A program made the position numbers and the translations under genes. From CAYZEZ01 sp964477295 (GTDB lineage Bacteria > Bacteroidota > Bacteroidia > Bacteroidales > SM23-62): a stretch of DNA of 6,898 bases. The stretch spans positions 1 to 6,898 of the forward strand of contig CAYZEZ010000253.1 of NCBI GenBank assembly GCA_964477295.1, in the 5' to 3' direction. This document shows positions 1-6,891 of this stretch, piece after piece; the first letter of the stretch is position 1, and the number at the start of each line of letters is the position of its first letter. The notes under the pieces are model-generated. The model did not search any database. It saw nothing but the letters and a program-made list of their open reading frames with translations, and was not told the origin of the DNA.

Positions 1-749
1 GCCCTGTGGGGATCGGTTACCGTCACCATCAGATCAGGCCGGATAAATGAAAAATCATTGTTACCACCGTCCCACAATATAATATCACATCCTTTGGGGT
101 CATTTTCAGCTGCACGCAGGATGGCTTCGTAGTCGACGCCTGCATAGATCACATTGCCCCTGAAAACGTGTGGTTCGTATTCTTCCATTTCTTCTACTGT
201 GCAATTGTGCTTTTTCAGGTCACCAATTTCGGCAAACCGCTGCACCTTTTGAGCATTCAGGTCACCGTAAGGCATCGGATGGCGGATAGCAACCACTTTC
301 AATCCCTTTTCCATCAAAATCTCAATTATCCTTCTTGAGGTCTGGCTTTTTCCACAACCCGTTCGGATTGCACCCACTGCAATTACAGGTTTTGTGCTCT
401 CGATCATTGTATCCTTGCTGCCCAGCAATACAAAATTGGCCCCTGCTGCATTGACGATGGCACTCATCGACATAACCTTATGATAGGTTACATCGCTGTA
501 TGAAAACACGCAATCATCCACTTTCTGTTCCTTAATAAGCCTGGGAAGTTCCTCTTCACCCAGTATGGGAATCCCATCGGGATATAACTTCCCGGCCAGT
601 TCGGCAGGATATTTTCGACCATCAATATCGGGTATTTGAGCAGCGGTAAATGCAACAACATTAAAGTTCTCATCATTGCGATAACAGGTATTGAAATTAT
701 GAAAATCCCGTCCTGCTGCTCCAATGATTATAACATTTCTCTCAGACAT
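1..749 (-). CDS. COG2403-type P-loop GTPase-like protein, related to cyclic 2,3-diphosphoglycerate synthetase (partial, C-terminus missing)
   Basis: I translated this open frame by hand from ATG 749-747; it stays open for 249 codons and leaves the window at position 1, so the C-terminal part (family members are usually well over 400 residues) is absent. Visible are an N-terminal Rossmann-like start (VIIIGAAGRDFHNFN, about residues 6-20), a linker domain, then a Walker-A-like loop GAIRTGCGKSQTSR (126-139) and a Walker-B-like segment DIILWDGGNND (222-232). This domain order and the GAAGRDFHNFN and RTGCGKSQ signatures are those of the COG2403 family, whose archaeal members make cyclic 2,3-diphosphoglycerate from 2,3-diphosphoglycerate with ATP. 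Bacteria are not known to accumulate that compound, so the substrate here is unknown; 'predicted GTPase' is the safer name. It is divergent from the neighbouring ACP phosphodiesterase-like gene. The leader is A-rich without a Shine-Dalgarno site. I am sure of the family, not of the reaction. Confidence 0.85.
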   Translation of the reverse strand, partial: MSERNVIIIGAAGRDFHNFNTCYRNDENFNVVAFTAAQIPDIDGRKYPAELAGKLYPDGIPILGEEELPRLIKEQKVDDCVFSYSDVTYHKVMSMSAIVNAAGANFVLLGSKDTMIESTKPVIAVGAIRTGCGKSQTSRRIIEILMEKGLKVVAIRHPMPYGDLNAQKVQRFAEIGDLKKHNCTVEEMEEYEPHVFRGNVIYAGVDYEAILRAAENDPKGCDIILWDGGNNDFSFIRPDLMVTVTDPHR

Positions 750-788
750 AAAATATTCTTTTTTTGTGATCGGATTTTACGGAATCCA

Positions 789-817
789 CAAATGTACATT
801 TTTAAGCGAATTTCAAT
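789..817 (-). promoter_or_regulatory. Putative Bacteroidota-type promoter for the COG2403 gene
   Basis: On the minus strand 796-789 reads TACATTTG, a perfect match to the Bacteroidota -7 consensus TAnnTTTG. The -33 element is weak: ATTG at 817-814 with a 17-nt spacer (consensus TTTG, usual spacer about 19-21); a perfect TTTG at 826-823 is too far (26 nt). Transcription would start near 782 and give a leader of about 33 nt before ATG 749. The -7 box is seen; promoter function is inferred. Confidence 0.4.
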
Positions 818-886
818 AATGACAAATGCCATACTGTCCTTGAAAATGACCACAACTGCAGGACTAATCAACTGGTTATGTGCTGC

Positions 887-917
887 TTTCACAATATTCT
901 ATTCGTCGATATGTTTA
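887..917 (+). promoter_or_regulatory. Possible weak promoter for the ACP phosphodiesterase-like gene
   Basis: TTTC (887-890), a 19-nt spacer and TATGTTTA (910-917) match the Bacteroidota TTTG/TAnnTTTG pattern with one mismatch in each box. A second near-match, TATGTTTT, lies at 922-929. The leader would be roughly 95 nt. In such A/T-rich DNA near-matches occur by chance, so this is only a candidate. The rest of the 270-base divergent intergenic stretch 750-1019 shows no gene, hairpin or repeat that I can support. Confidence 0.2.
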
Positions 918-1019
918 ATAATATGTTTTCAGTAACCACTATTGACCAACCCTCCCGTTTTTTTATATAATTTTAAAGACTTTTCAGGTATTTTCCTGGT
1001 CATTGTTATGGATTAATCA

Positions 1020-1616
1020 ATGAATTTTCTTGCTCATATTTATCTATCGGGTAATTCAGATGAGATGCTTGCCGGTAATTTCATTGGCGATTATGTAAAA
1101 GGGAAAGCATACCTGCAATACCCCGGCGATATCCGGCGGGGTATTTTGCTTCACAGGGATATTGATTCTTTTACAGACAGTCACGAGGCCACAAAGAAAT
1201 GCAAAGCATTTGTTTCTTCGAAATATGGCCTGTATGCCGGGATAATTGTGGATATTTTTTATGACCATTTCCTCGCTACCAGCTGGTCAAAATATTCTCC
1301 CATTACATTAACTGAATTCGCTAATAAGAAATATGCTATCCTTGAAGAATACTATGAGATTTATCCAAAAGAGGTTAAGCTTTTCTTTCCTTACTTTTTA
1401 AGGAGTAACTGGCTTGAAACGTACTCATCAACTTCCGGGATTGGATCGGTATTAAGAAGAATGGCGTTCAGGACCTCTATCCCGGATCACTCTTCTTTTG
1501 CAGTTGACATGCTCAAAGAAAATAATGAGTCGCTTAAACAACAGTTTTTTATCTTTTTTGATGAGATAATCGAATACATTAAGACCAAGTATGGGATTGC
1601 CCTGGATGGAAAGTGA
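1020..1616 (+). CDS. acpH: Acyl carrier protein phosphodiesterase-like protein (AcpH / DUF479 family)
   Basis: The product is 198 residues, close to the 193 of E. coli AcpH. That enzyme removes the 4'-phosphopantetheine arm from acyl carrier protein in the cytoplasm, returning holo-ACP to apo-ACP. Family signatures appear in order: MNFLAHIYLS (1-10), GNFIGDYVKGK (19-29), GILLHRDIDSFTDSH (41-55), VDIFYDHFLA (77-86) and GIGSVLRRMAFR (140-151). The conserved Asp/His set (H6, D24, H45, D47, D49, D53, H55, D78, D82, H83) fits the metal-dependent HD-phosphatase-like fold proposed for AcpH. The start is fixed by the N-terminal NFLAH motif, which normally begins the protein; no Shine-Dalgarno site is seen. 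The gene converges on the radical SAM gene, and its TGA stop is inside a palindrome. Family assignment is firm; activity on ACP in this lineage is inferred, since many DUF479 members are untested. Confidence 0.88.
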   Translation: MNFLAHIYLSGNSDEMLAGNFIGDYVKGKAYLQYPGDIRRGILLHRDIDSFTDSHEATKKCKAFVSSKYGLYAGIIVDIFYDHFLATSWSKYSPITLTEFANKKYAILEEYYEIYPKEVKLFFPYFLRSNWLETYSSTSGIGSVLRRMAFRTSIPDHSSFAVDMLKENNESLKQQFFIFFDEIIEYIKTKYGIALDGK

Positions 1617-1635
1617 ATCGCGATTCACGATTCAC
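1613..1635. repeat. Palindrome plus tandem repeat spanning both convergent stop codons; possible bidirectional terminator
   Basis: Positions 1613-1628 are a perfect 16-bp palindrome, GTGAATCGCGATTCAC, followed by another GATTCAC (1629-1635), so a 7-bp unit is tandemly repeated on the right side. Using the outer copy, either strand can form an 8-bp stem (GTGAATCG/CGATTCAC) with a 7-nt loop. The TGA of the plus-strand gene (1614-1616) and the TGA of the minus-strand gene (1627-1625) occupy equivalent places in the two arms. No strong T-run follows on either side (only TTT on the minus strand), so termination by this hairpin is possible but not shown. Confidence 0.55.
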
Positions 1636-2989
1636 GGTTAAAGATCCTTTGCAGTTCCTCTGAGAAAATACTCTGGCTGTCCTCATCGATTTTGAGTAAC
1701 TTCCTGAATTCACCTGAATAGAAAAATTCAGGTTCATCAAAGGCTGGTTTCAGATCGTTTAACCAGGCTGCTTTAGAATTATATTCAGCAAAAAAAGGCC
1801 GTCCAGCCCAATCAGGATTTCTGGCCTGCAGGAAGGAAAGCACAAATACTTTTTTCCCATTGATTGTGCTGATACCCAGAATATGCACTTTTCCGGGATT
1901 GGCTGACATTATTGGGCCGCGGGCAGTCCGGCAAATCCCGCTGATTTGTTTATATGCCTGTCCGAATATTTCCAGTGCCTTCTCCAAAGGTACCCCAAAA
2001 AAATGTTTGGCACCTGTATCACGCGGAACGAACATATAGTATGGGATAAGCCCAAGGTTTACTTGTATTTTCCACATATCGGCCCATAATTGTGCATTGG
2101 CATTGATCCTGTTCAGAACGGGAGATTGGGTTCTGATTTTGGCACCGGTCATATTTATTTTGCCAATGGCTTCCTGAACAGCAGTGGTGGATAATTCGAC
2201 CGGATGACTAAAATGAGCCATAAATGCCAGGTGCATACCAGAATCAACGACCTCCCTGAACAGATCGAGAACCTGACCCGAGTCAGGTTCTGCCAGGTAA
2301 CGGTAAGGCCAGAATGAGAGAGTTTTTGTACCGATTCGGATATTCTTTATATGCGGTATCTTAGCATCAATGAGAGTATGGAGGTATCGTGCCAGATGGT
2401 TATAATTCATTGTCATTGGATCCCCTCCTGTAATTAAAACATCTGTCACCTCTTCGTGTTCCCTCAGGTAATCAACCAGAAGATCTGGCTGTTTCATGGC
2501 AAATTTCATATTGTTCATGCCGATGAATTGTGGCCACCTGAAACAAAACGTGCAGAAAGCATGGCATGTCTGACCCGCCGACGGAAAGAATAATATCGTC
2601 TCTTTGTATTTATGCTGTATCCCCACAAGTTTAGATCCGTCCATTCCAGGCACATTGTGCTCCCGCTGTCCTGCCGGATGCGGATTCAGATCAAACCTGA
2701 TTTCATCTATAACCTGTTGTATCTGAGAGCTACCGGCACCTGATCTGACCAGGTTATATACAGACTGGAAATGATCCTCCTGTAGCATATCCTGCTGAGG
2801 AATGCTCAATAAAAACATTGGATCATCCCTGTAGTTATCCCAGTCAATCAATTCATCAACTATATAATTATTTGTCCTGAATGGGAAAACCCTGGAAATT
2901 ATCTCTATTGCGCTTTTTTCCTTTTCTGACAAATGGTCTAACTGCTTAATCTCCCTGAAATTTCGTGTTGTATAGGCTTTATACTTCAT
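1625..2989 (-). CDS. KamA-family radical SAM protein (divergent lysine 2,3-aminomutase-like)
   Basis: The radical SAM cluster motif CHAFCTFCFRW (CxxxCxxC) lies near residues 142-152, followed by the SAM-contacting LITGGDPM (185-192), RTQSPVLNRIN (286-296), PYYMFVPRDTGAKHFF (316-331) and PGK (365-367). This order is that of the aminomutase family, which uses a 4Fe-4S cluster, SAM and PLP to move an amino group between carbons 2 and 3. The lysine of PGK is the likely PLP lysine, and Arg151 after the Cys motif matches the carboxylate-binding Arg of KamA. Unusually, the Asp preceding the PLP lysine in true KamA is absent (MSANPGK), and there is no C-terminal CxCxxC zinc motif, so the substrate may not be free lysine. 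I chose ATG 2989-2987 (454 residues) over an in-frame TTG at 2998 three codons upstream; neither has a well-placed Shine-Dalgarno site (AGGA is only 1-2 nt from the ATG). It lies 154 bases downstream of rodA on the same strand. Confidence 0.85.
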   Translation of the reverse strand: MKYKAYTTRNFREIKQLDHLSEKEKSAIEIISRVFPFRTNNYIVDELIDWDNYRDDPMFLLSIPQQDMLQEDHFQSVYNLVRSGAGSSQIQQVIDEIRFDLNPHPAGQREHNVPGMDGSKLVGIQHKYKETILFFPSAGQTCHAFCTFCFRWPQFIGMNNMKFAMKQPDLLVDYLREHEEVTDVLITGGDPMTMNYNHLARYLHTLIDAKIPHIKNIRIGTKTLSFWPYRYLAEPDSGQVLDLFREVVDSGMHLAFMAHFSHPVELSTTAVQEAIGKINMTGAKIRTQSPVLNRINANAQLWADMWKIQVNLGLIPYYMFVPRDTGAKHFFGVPLEKALEIFGQAYKQISGICRTARGPIMSANPGKVHILGISTINGKKVFVLSFLQARNPDWAGRPFFAEYNSKAAWLNDLKPAFDEPEFFYSGEFRKLLKIDEDSQSIFSEELQRIFNRES

Positions 2990-3049
2990 TTCCTTCAAAT
3001 ATTCAATTTCAATAACAGCGAAAATGATAAAATAATCAATTTTTATCTG

Positions 3050-3103
3050 AAAAAAAAGCTAAAGGCCTTGCAAATACATACATTTCGACTATAAAGCCCT
3101 CTT
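3050..3103 (-). terminator. Possible weak intrinsic terminator downstream of rodA
   Basis: On the minus strand, after the rodA stop, AGGGCTT (about 3101-3095) can pair imperfectly with AAGGCCTT (3069-3062; one bulged G and a G-U pair) across a loop of about 25 nt. A run of eight T (3057-3050) follows shortly after. The stem is weak and the loop large. The T-run is the strongest part of the case. The remaining part of the 154-base gap between rodA and the radical SAM gene holds no other supported feature; TGTATTTG (3078-3071) resembles a -7 box but has no matching upstream element. Confidence 0.22.
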
Positions 3104-3143
3104 TTAAAAACGGTTAGAGACAGAAAAAATTAATATAAGATTA

Positions 3144-4568
3144 TTAGCTCAGCAGTTCTTTTCTGCTTGCATCGAGACGTAGAAAAATGAATAATAATAT
3201 GGTAAAAGCCCATAGAGAAGAACCCCCATAACTAAAGAAAGGAAGTGGAATTCCAATGACGGGTAAAAGGCCTATGGTCATTCCAATATTGATCACAAAA
3301 TGTGTAAATAAAACAGCAATAACTCCATATCCGTAAATACGACTGAAACCCGAACGTTGTCTTTCTGCCATCCAGATCAAGCGCAGGAAAAGAAAAAGGA
3401 ACATCATTATCACCAGGGAGGTTCCGATGAAGCCCCACTCCTCTCCAACAGTACAAAAAATAAAATCGGTGCTTTGCTCCGGAACGAAATCCAATTTAGT
3501 CTGGGTCCCATTCAAAAAACCCTTCCCGGCAAAACCACCCGATCCAATCGCAATTTTGGATTGGTTTACATTATAACCAAGTCCCAGCGGATCCGATTCA
3601 ATGCCAAGTAAGATATTCACCCTGTTCCGCTGATGCTCTTTCAATACCTCGTTAAACACATAATCGATGGAAAAGGCAAATAAGATGGAAACGACCATAA
3701 ATCCTGTTATCACAAGGATATATTTCACTTTCCAGCGAATAGCGTAAACCAGATAAAATGGCAATGAAACAAACAGGCCAGCTGCCAGTATAAAATAATA
3801 TGAAAGGTTTCGTGAAGTATAATAGTTAAACGTAAACAGTAAAGCAGTAGTCGCTATTAGAATCAACAGGGAAACAAAAACCTGTTTTGGTCTCCTGTGA
3901 ACAAACCAGAATACCAGCCAGGATGCCATGATCAAACCAGAAAGTATATAGACCTGGTCGACAATTAATGAAAGAAAGAACAGGCCAATAAACAGGATCC
4001 CTATAAAAAACATGACTCCCGAGAATCCTTCCCTGTAAATGATTAAAACGAAGGAAACAAAAATAATCGATGAACCCAGGTCAGGTTGTAATGCAATAAG
4101 CAATGCCGGTGCAATAAAAATAAATAAAACCAGCATCACAGATTTAAATTTCTCGATCCTGAAATTAAAGGTACTCATAAATCTGGCGAGGGCCAGGGCG
4201 GTCACTATTTTGGCAAACTCTGACGGCTGGAAATGAAAAGTGCCTATTTGAAACCACGACCTGGCGCCATGGATCTCTTTACCAAAAACCAGAACAAGGA
4301 TAAGGGATAACAAAATTATCCCATACAGAACGTAGGCAAACATCGAAAAAAATTTACCATCTACCAGTACAATGATGAATGCGATAACAAGGGCTGCTGA
4401 GATCCATATCAGCTGCTTGCCATATCTCTGACTGAAGTCGAATATACTTCGATGCTCTTCATTGAATTCAGCAGCATATATATTAATCCATCCAAAAAAT
4501 ATGAGCACCAGGTAGATAAGGATGGTGATCCAGTCGATGTTTCTTATCAGGCTGTCCCTCTTTCTCAT
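3144..4568 (-). CDS. rodA: RodA, SEDS-family peptidoglycan glycosyltransferase of the elongasome
   Basis: RodA polymerises lipid II into glycan strands in the cytoplasmic membrane and works as a pair with PBP2. SEDS hallmarks are all present: HGARSWFQIG (100-109), QPSEFAK (114-120), QPDLGSS (161-167), RVNILLG (316-322), SKIAIGSGGFAGKG (337-350), VPEQSTDFIF (362-371) with D368 matching the catalytic Asp of E. coli RodA (D262), and LLPVIGIPLPFFSYGGSS (434-451). The 474-residue protein is about 100 longer than E. coli RodA (370). The extra length sits between QPDLGSS and the HQRNRV loop, roughly residues 205-300, and is strongly hydrophobic, enough for three or four added membrane segments. ATG 4568-4566 overlaps the PBP2 stop as ATGA, which supports this start and indicates translational coupling. 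The ordinary FtsW alternative is disfavoured by the mreD-mrdA context and the GTQTKLDFVPEQSTDF form of the loop. Confidence 0.96.
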   Translation of the reverse strand: MRKRDSLIRNIDWITILIYLVLIFFGWINIYAAEFNEEHRSIFDFSQRYGKQLIWISAALVIAFIIVLVDGKFFSMFAYVLYGIILLSLILVLVFGKEIHGARSWFQIGTFHFQPSEFAKIVTALALARFMSTFNFRIEKFKSVMLVLFIFIAPALLIALQPDLGSSIIFVSFVLIIYREGFSGVMFFIGILFIGLFFLSLIVDQVYILSGLIMASWLVFWFVHRRPKQVFVSLLILIATTALLFTFNYYTSRNLSYYFILAAGLFVSLPFYLVYAIRWKVKYILVITGFMVVSILFAFSIDYVFNEVLKEHQRNRVNILLGIESDPLGLGYNVNQSKIAIGSGGFAGKGFLNGTQTKLDFVPEQSTDFIFCTVGEEWGFIGTSLVIMMFLFLFLRLIWMAERQRSGFSRIYGYGVIAVLFTHFVINIGMTIGLLPVIGIPLPFFSYGGSSLWAFTILLFIFLRLDASRKELLS

Positions 4569-6385
4569 TGGTCGAGGCTTTTACCTTTAATAACATATTG
4601 CTCAAGGGCCGGCCTGCTGATCGAATCACTCAAGTATTGCTCTATCATTAAACTGGCAATAGGAGCCGCCCATATATTACCGAATCCGCCGTTTTCAACA
4701 TATACTGACACGGCAATCTGCGGATCTTTTTTTGGCGCAAATGCTATAAATATGGAGTGGTCTTCACCATGGGGATTCTCTGCTGTTCCTGTCTTGCCAC
4801 AAACAATAATGTCGGATATCTTAGCACGCCAGGCTGTACTTCCACTGCCACCATTAACTGCCAGGTCCATACCATCGACAATTCTTTCAAAATGAACCGA
4901 ATCGATGGTGGTCCGTTTTTTTTCAATAAATCTTTGGTCTATGCTTCCCTGTCCTTCAATTTCTTTTACCACATGAGGTATATAGAAATAACCCCTGTTT
5001 GCTATAATTGCCGACAGGTTTGCCATCTGTAACGGGGTTATCCCCAATTCTCCCTGTCCAATAGCAAGGCTGCGGACAGTAAGATAATTCCAGTGACCTT
5101 TCCCGTAAATTTTATTGTAATAATCTGCATCAGGGACCAGCCCTTTCAGCTCATTGGTAAAGTCAGTATTCAGAACATTTCCAAATCCAAAAGATAAGAC
5201 ATGATGCTTCCAGTTAATAAACGCTGACTCTGTGTCTTCGAATTTAGGATCGGTTAGTATGCGTTTGAATGTCTGGATAAAGTAAGTATTGCAACTGTTT
5301 TGTATGGCCGGGACAAACGCAAGCGGGGATAAATGGGCATGGCACCCGACATGTATATTTCCCTGGTAGAATCCCATATCGCAATAAACCTCTGTGGAGG
5401 GATAGATTACTTTTTCCTGGAGGCCAATGAGCCCGGTAACTGTTTTAAATGTTGATCCGGGCGGATACAGAGCCATCAGTGCCCTGTTAAAAAGCGGTTT
5501 TAAAGTGTCCTCAGACAGGACCTGGTAGTTATCTCCCCTCGCCCTTCCAACCAGAAGTCCGGGTGAATAATCCGGTGCTGTAACCAGGCTAAGCACCTCA
5601 CCGGTAGATGGTTCAATTGCCACAATGCTTCCGGCGAATTTTTGCATCAGATATTCACCATATTCCTGCAGGTCGGCATCGAGTGTCGACACAACATTCT
5701 TACCTACAACAGCCGGCCTGTCATTGCGCCCCTCCTGGTAAGAACCTTTTTCCCTGTTGTATACATCAACCAGTAAAATATTTCTGCCCTTTTCACCACG
5801 TAATATTTCTTCATATGATTTTTCAATTCCGCTTATCCCGATATAATCACCCATCATATAGTAATTGTTTTCCCGGATTTTCGCTTCATCCACTTCTCCA
5901 ACATATCCCAGGACATGGGCTGCAATATCCCTTGGGTACTTTCGCAGGGTCCTTGGTTGAACAAAAAAGCCGGGGAACTTGTATAATTTCTCCTGCAACA
6001 CAGCATAGGTGGTAGACGAAAGCTGCTTCATAAATACTGAAGGCTTAAACCTGGAATAGTTCCTTGCAGCATTAATCCTCTCGCTGATCTCGTCCCGGGT
6101 TAATCCGATTGTTTTGCTTAAATCGAGCGTATCAAATCCGACCAGCAGAGAAGGATTGAGCATCAGGTCATAGGCAGCTTCATTATATACCAGTAATTCT
6201 CCGTTTCTGTCGTAGATCAATCCCCTGGCAGGATATAAGATTTTAACCCGCCGGGAATTGCTGTCGGCAGTGTCCTGGTATGATGTATCAAGGACCTGCA
6301 ATGAGAAGAGCCTGACAACATATATGATCCCAATAAGGATTATTATCCCTGCAACGATAAATTTTCTTGTTGAAAATGTATTCAT
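4565..6385 (-). CDS. mrdA: Penicillin-binding protein 2 (MrdA), elongasome peptidoglycan transpeptidase
   Basis: This class B penicillin-binding protein cross-links the glycan strands made by RodA. With the ATG start it is 606 residues. In order: a single N-terminal membrane anchor (about 9-29), the dimerisation/pedestal domain opening with PARGLIYDRNG (52-62), and the transpeptidase domain with SxxK at STFK (S311 nucleophile, K314), SxN at SCN (364-366) and KTG at 531-533 followed by TAENPHG. C335, C348, H351 and C365 form a likely metal-binding set like the zinc site described for PBP2 of other bacteria. An in-frame TTG lies directly before the chosen ATG (6388-6386). I prefer the ATG, which overlaps the mreD stop by one base (TGATG) and has AGGCG about 4-5 nt upstream. 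The stop overlaps the rodA start (ATGA). The protein is full length and nothing essential is missing. Confidence 0.96.
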   Translation of the reverse strand: MNTFSTRKFIVAGIIILIGIIYVVRLFSLQVLDTSYQDTADSNSRRVKILYPARGLIYDRNGELLVYNEAAYDLMLNPSLLVGFDTLDLSKTIGLTRDEISERINAARNYSRFKPSVFMKQLSSTTYAVLQEKLYKFPGFFVQPRTLRKYPRDIAAHVLGYVGEVDEAKIRENNYYMMGDYIGISGIEKSYEEILRGEKGRNILLVDVYNREKGSYQEGRNDRPAVVGKNVVSTLDADLQEYGEYLMQKFAGSIVAIEPSTGEVLSLVTAPDYSPGLLVGRARGDNYQVLSEDTLKPLFNRALMALYPPGSTFKTVTGLIGLQEKVIYPSTEVYCDMGFYQGNIHVGCHAHLSPLAFVPAIQNSCNTYFIQTFKRILTDPKFEDTESAFINWKHHVLSFGFGNVLNTDFTNELKGLVPDADYYNKIYGKGHWNYLTVRSLAIGQGELGITPLQMANLSAIIANRGYFYIPHVVKEIEGQGSIDQRFIEKKRTTIDSVHFERIVDGMDLAVNGGSGSTAWRAKISDIIVCGKTGTAENPHGEDHSIFIAFAPKKDPQIAVSVYVENGGFGNIWAAPIASLMIEQYLSDSISRPALEQYVIKGKSLDQ

Positions 6386-6891
6386 CAACGCCTGAAAATA
6401 AAATACTGGCTCAGTACAATAAATGTAATTGAGAAAGCTGAACTAATAACAGAACGGAAAAAGGTAGTAAAAAAGTCAGTCAACCTGAAAACTTCAAGAT
6501 AAAAAAGAGCCAGGTGATGTATCGTTACCAGGATAGCGGCATACTTAAGGAACCAGAAAAAACCATAATAATAAAGACGGGGGAAAGTTCCGGTTTCATA
6601 CCCATCCCGGGGAGCAATCAGGTTTAATACATAAGGCCTGAGAAATGCCATAAGCACTGTGGCTGTGGAATGCATTCCCGGAGTACCAGCAAAAAGGTCG
6701 ACGGTTATACCAAGCAGGAATGCGAGCCCTAATAAGGTCCAGGTAGGTGTCTCAAAAGGCAGCAACAGGATAAAAATGACATACACATATGGATTGATCA
6801 AACCACTTATCTGGATATTATTAAAGATCAGGACCTGGATGAATACCAGGAATAAAAACCGGATGATATTTCTGGAAAAGATCTTAATCAT
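6385..6891 (-). CDS. mreD: MreD, rod shape-determining integral membrane protein
   Basis: MreD is a small membrane scaffold that links MreC and MreB to the RodA-PBP2 synthase. The 168-residue product is almost entirely hydrophobic, with about five to six predicted membrane segments (near 9-27, 32-48, 52-68, 74-92, 110-132, 142-164) and a basic N-terminus (MIKIFSRNIIR). The segment GITVDLFAGTPGMHSTATVL (61-80), followed by MAFLRPYVL (81-89), is the conserved MreD region in its Bacteroidota form. The length fits the family (about 160-170). ATG 6891-6889 is the only start near the right end of the frame; the seven bases to the window edge contain no clear ribosome binding site. Its TGA overlaps the mrdA ATG by one base. 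mreC is expected immediately to the right; its stop could overlap this start (a TGA is present as ATGA at 6891-6888), but too little sequence is visible to call it. Confidence 0.93.
   Translation of the reverse strand: MIKIFSRNIIRFLFLVFIQVLIFNNIQISGLINPYVYVIFILLLPFETPTWTLLGLAFLLGITVDLFAGTPGMHSTATVLMAFLRPYVLNLIAPRDGYETGTFPRLYYYGFFWFLKYAAILVTIHHLALFYLEVFRLTDFFTTFFRSVISSAFSITFIVLSQYFIFRR

Noticed and set aside
636..935. A 99-codon plus-strand open frame across the divergent intergenic region
   Set aside because: It overlaps the start of the COG2403 gene in antisense, resembles no known protein and covers the likely promoters; it is probably chance.
950..966. CCCTCCCG followed by seven T, resembling a terminator tail
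   Set aside because: No plus-strand gene ends upstream of it in the window and no stem precedes the T-run.
2987..2998. TTG at 2998 as the start of the radical SAM gene
   Set aside because: It adds only three residues and has no ribosome binding site; the ATG at 2989 is the more usual start codon. The choice remains uncertain.
4452..4895. A 147-codon plus-strand open frame across the mrdA-rodA junction
   Set aside because: It is fully antisense to two confidently identified genes and lacks any recognisable motif.
5608..6015. A 135-codon plus-strand open frame inside mrdA
   Set aside because: It is antisense to the well-conserved PBP2 pedestal domain, and its Cys/His/Pro-rich translation is typical of a shadow frame.
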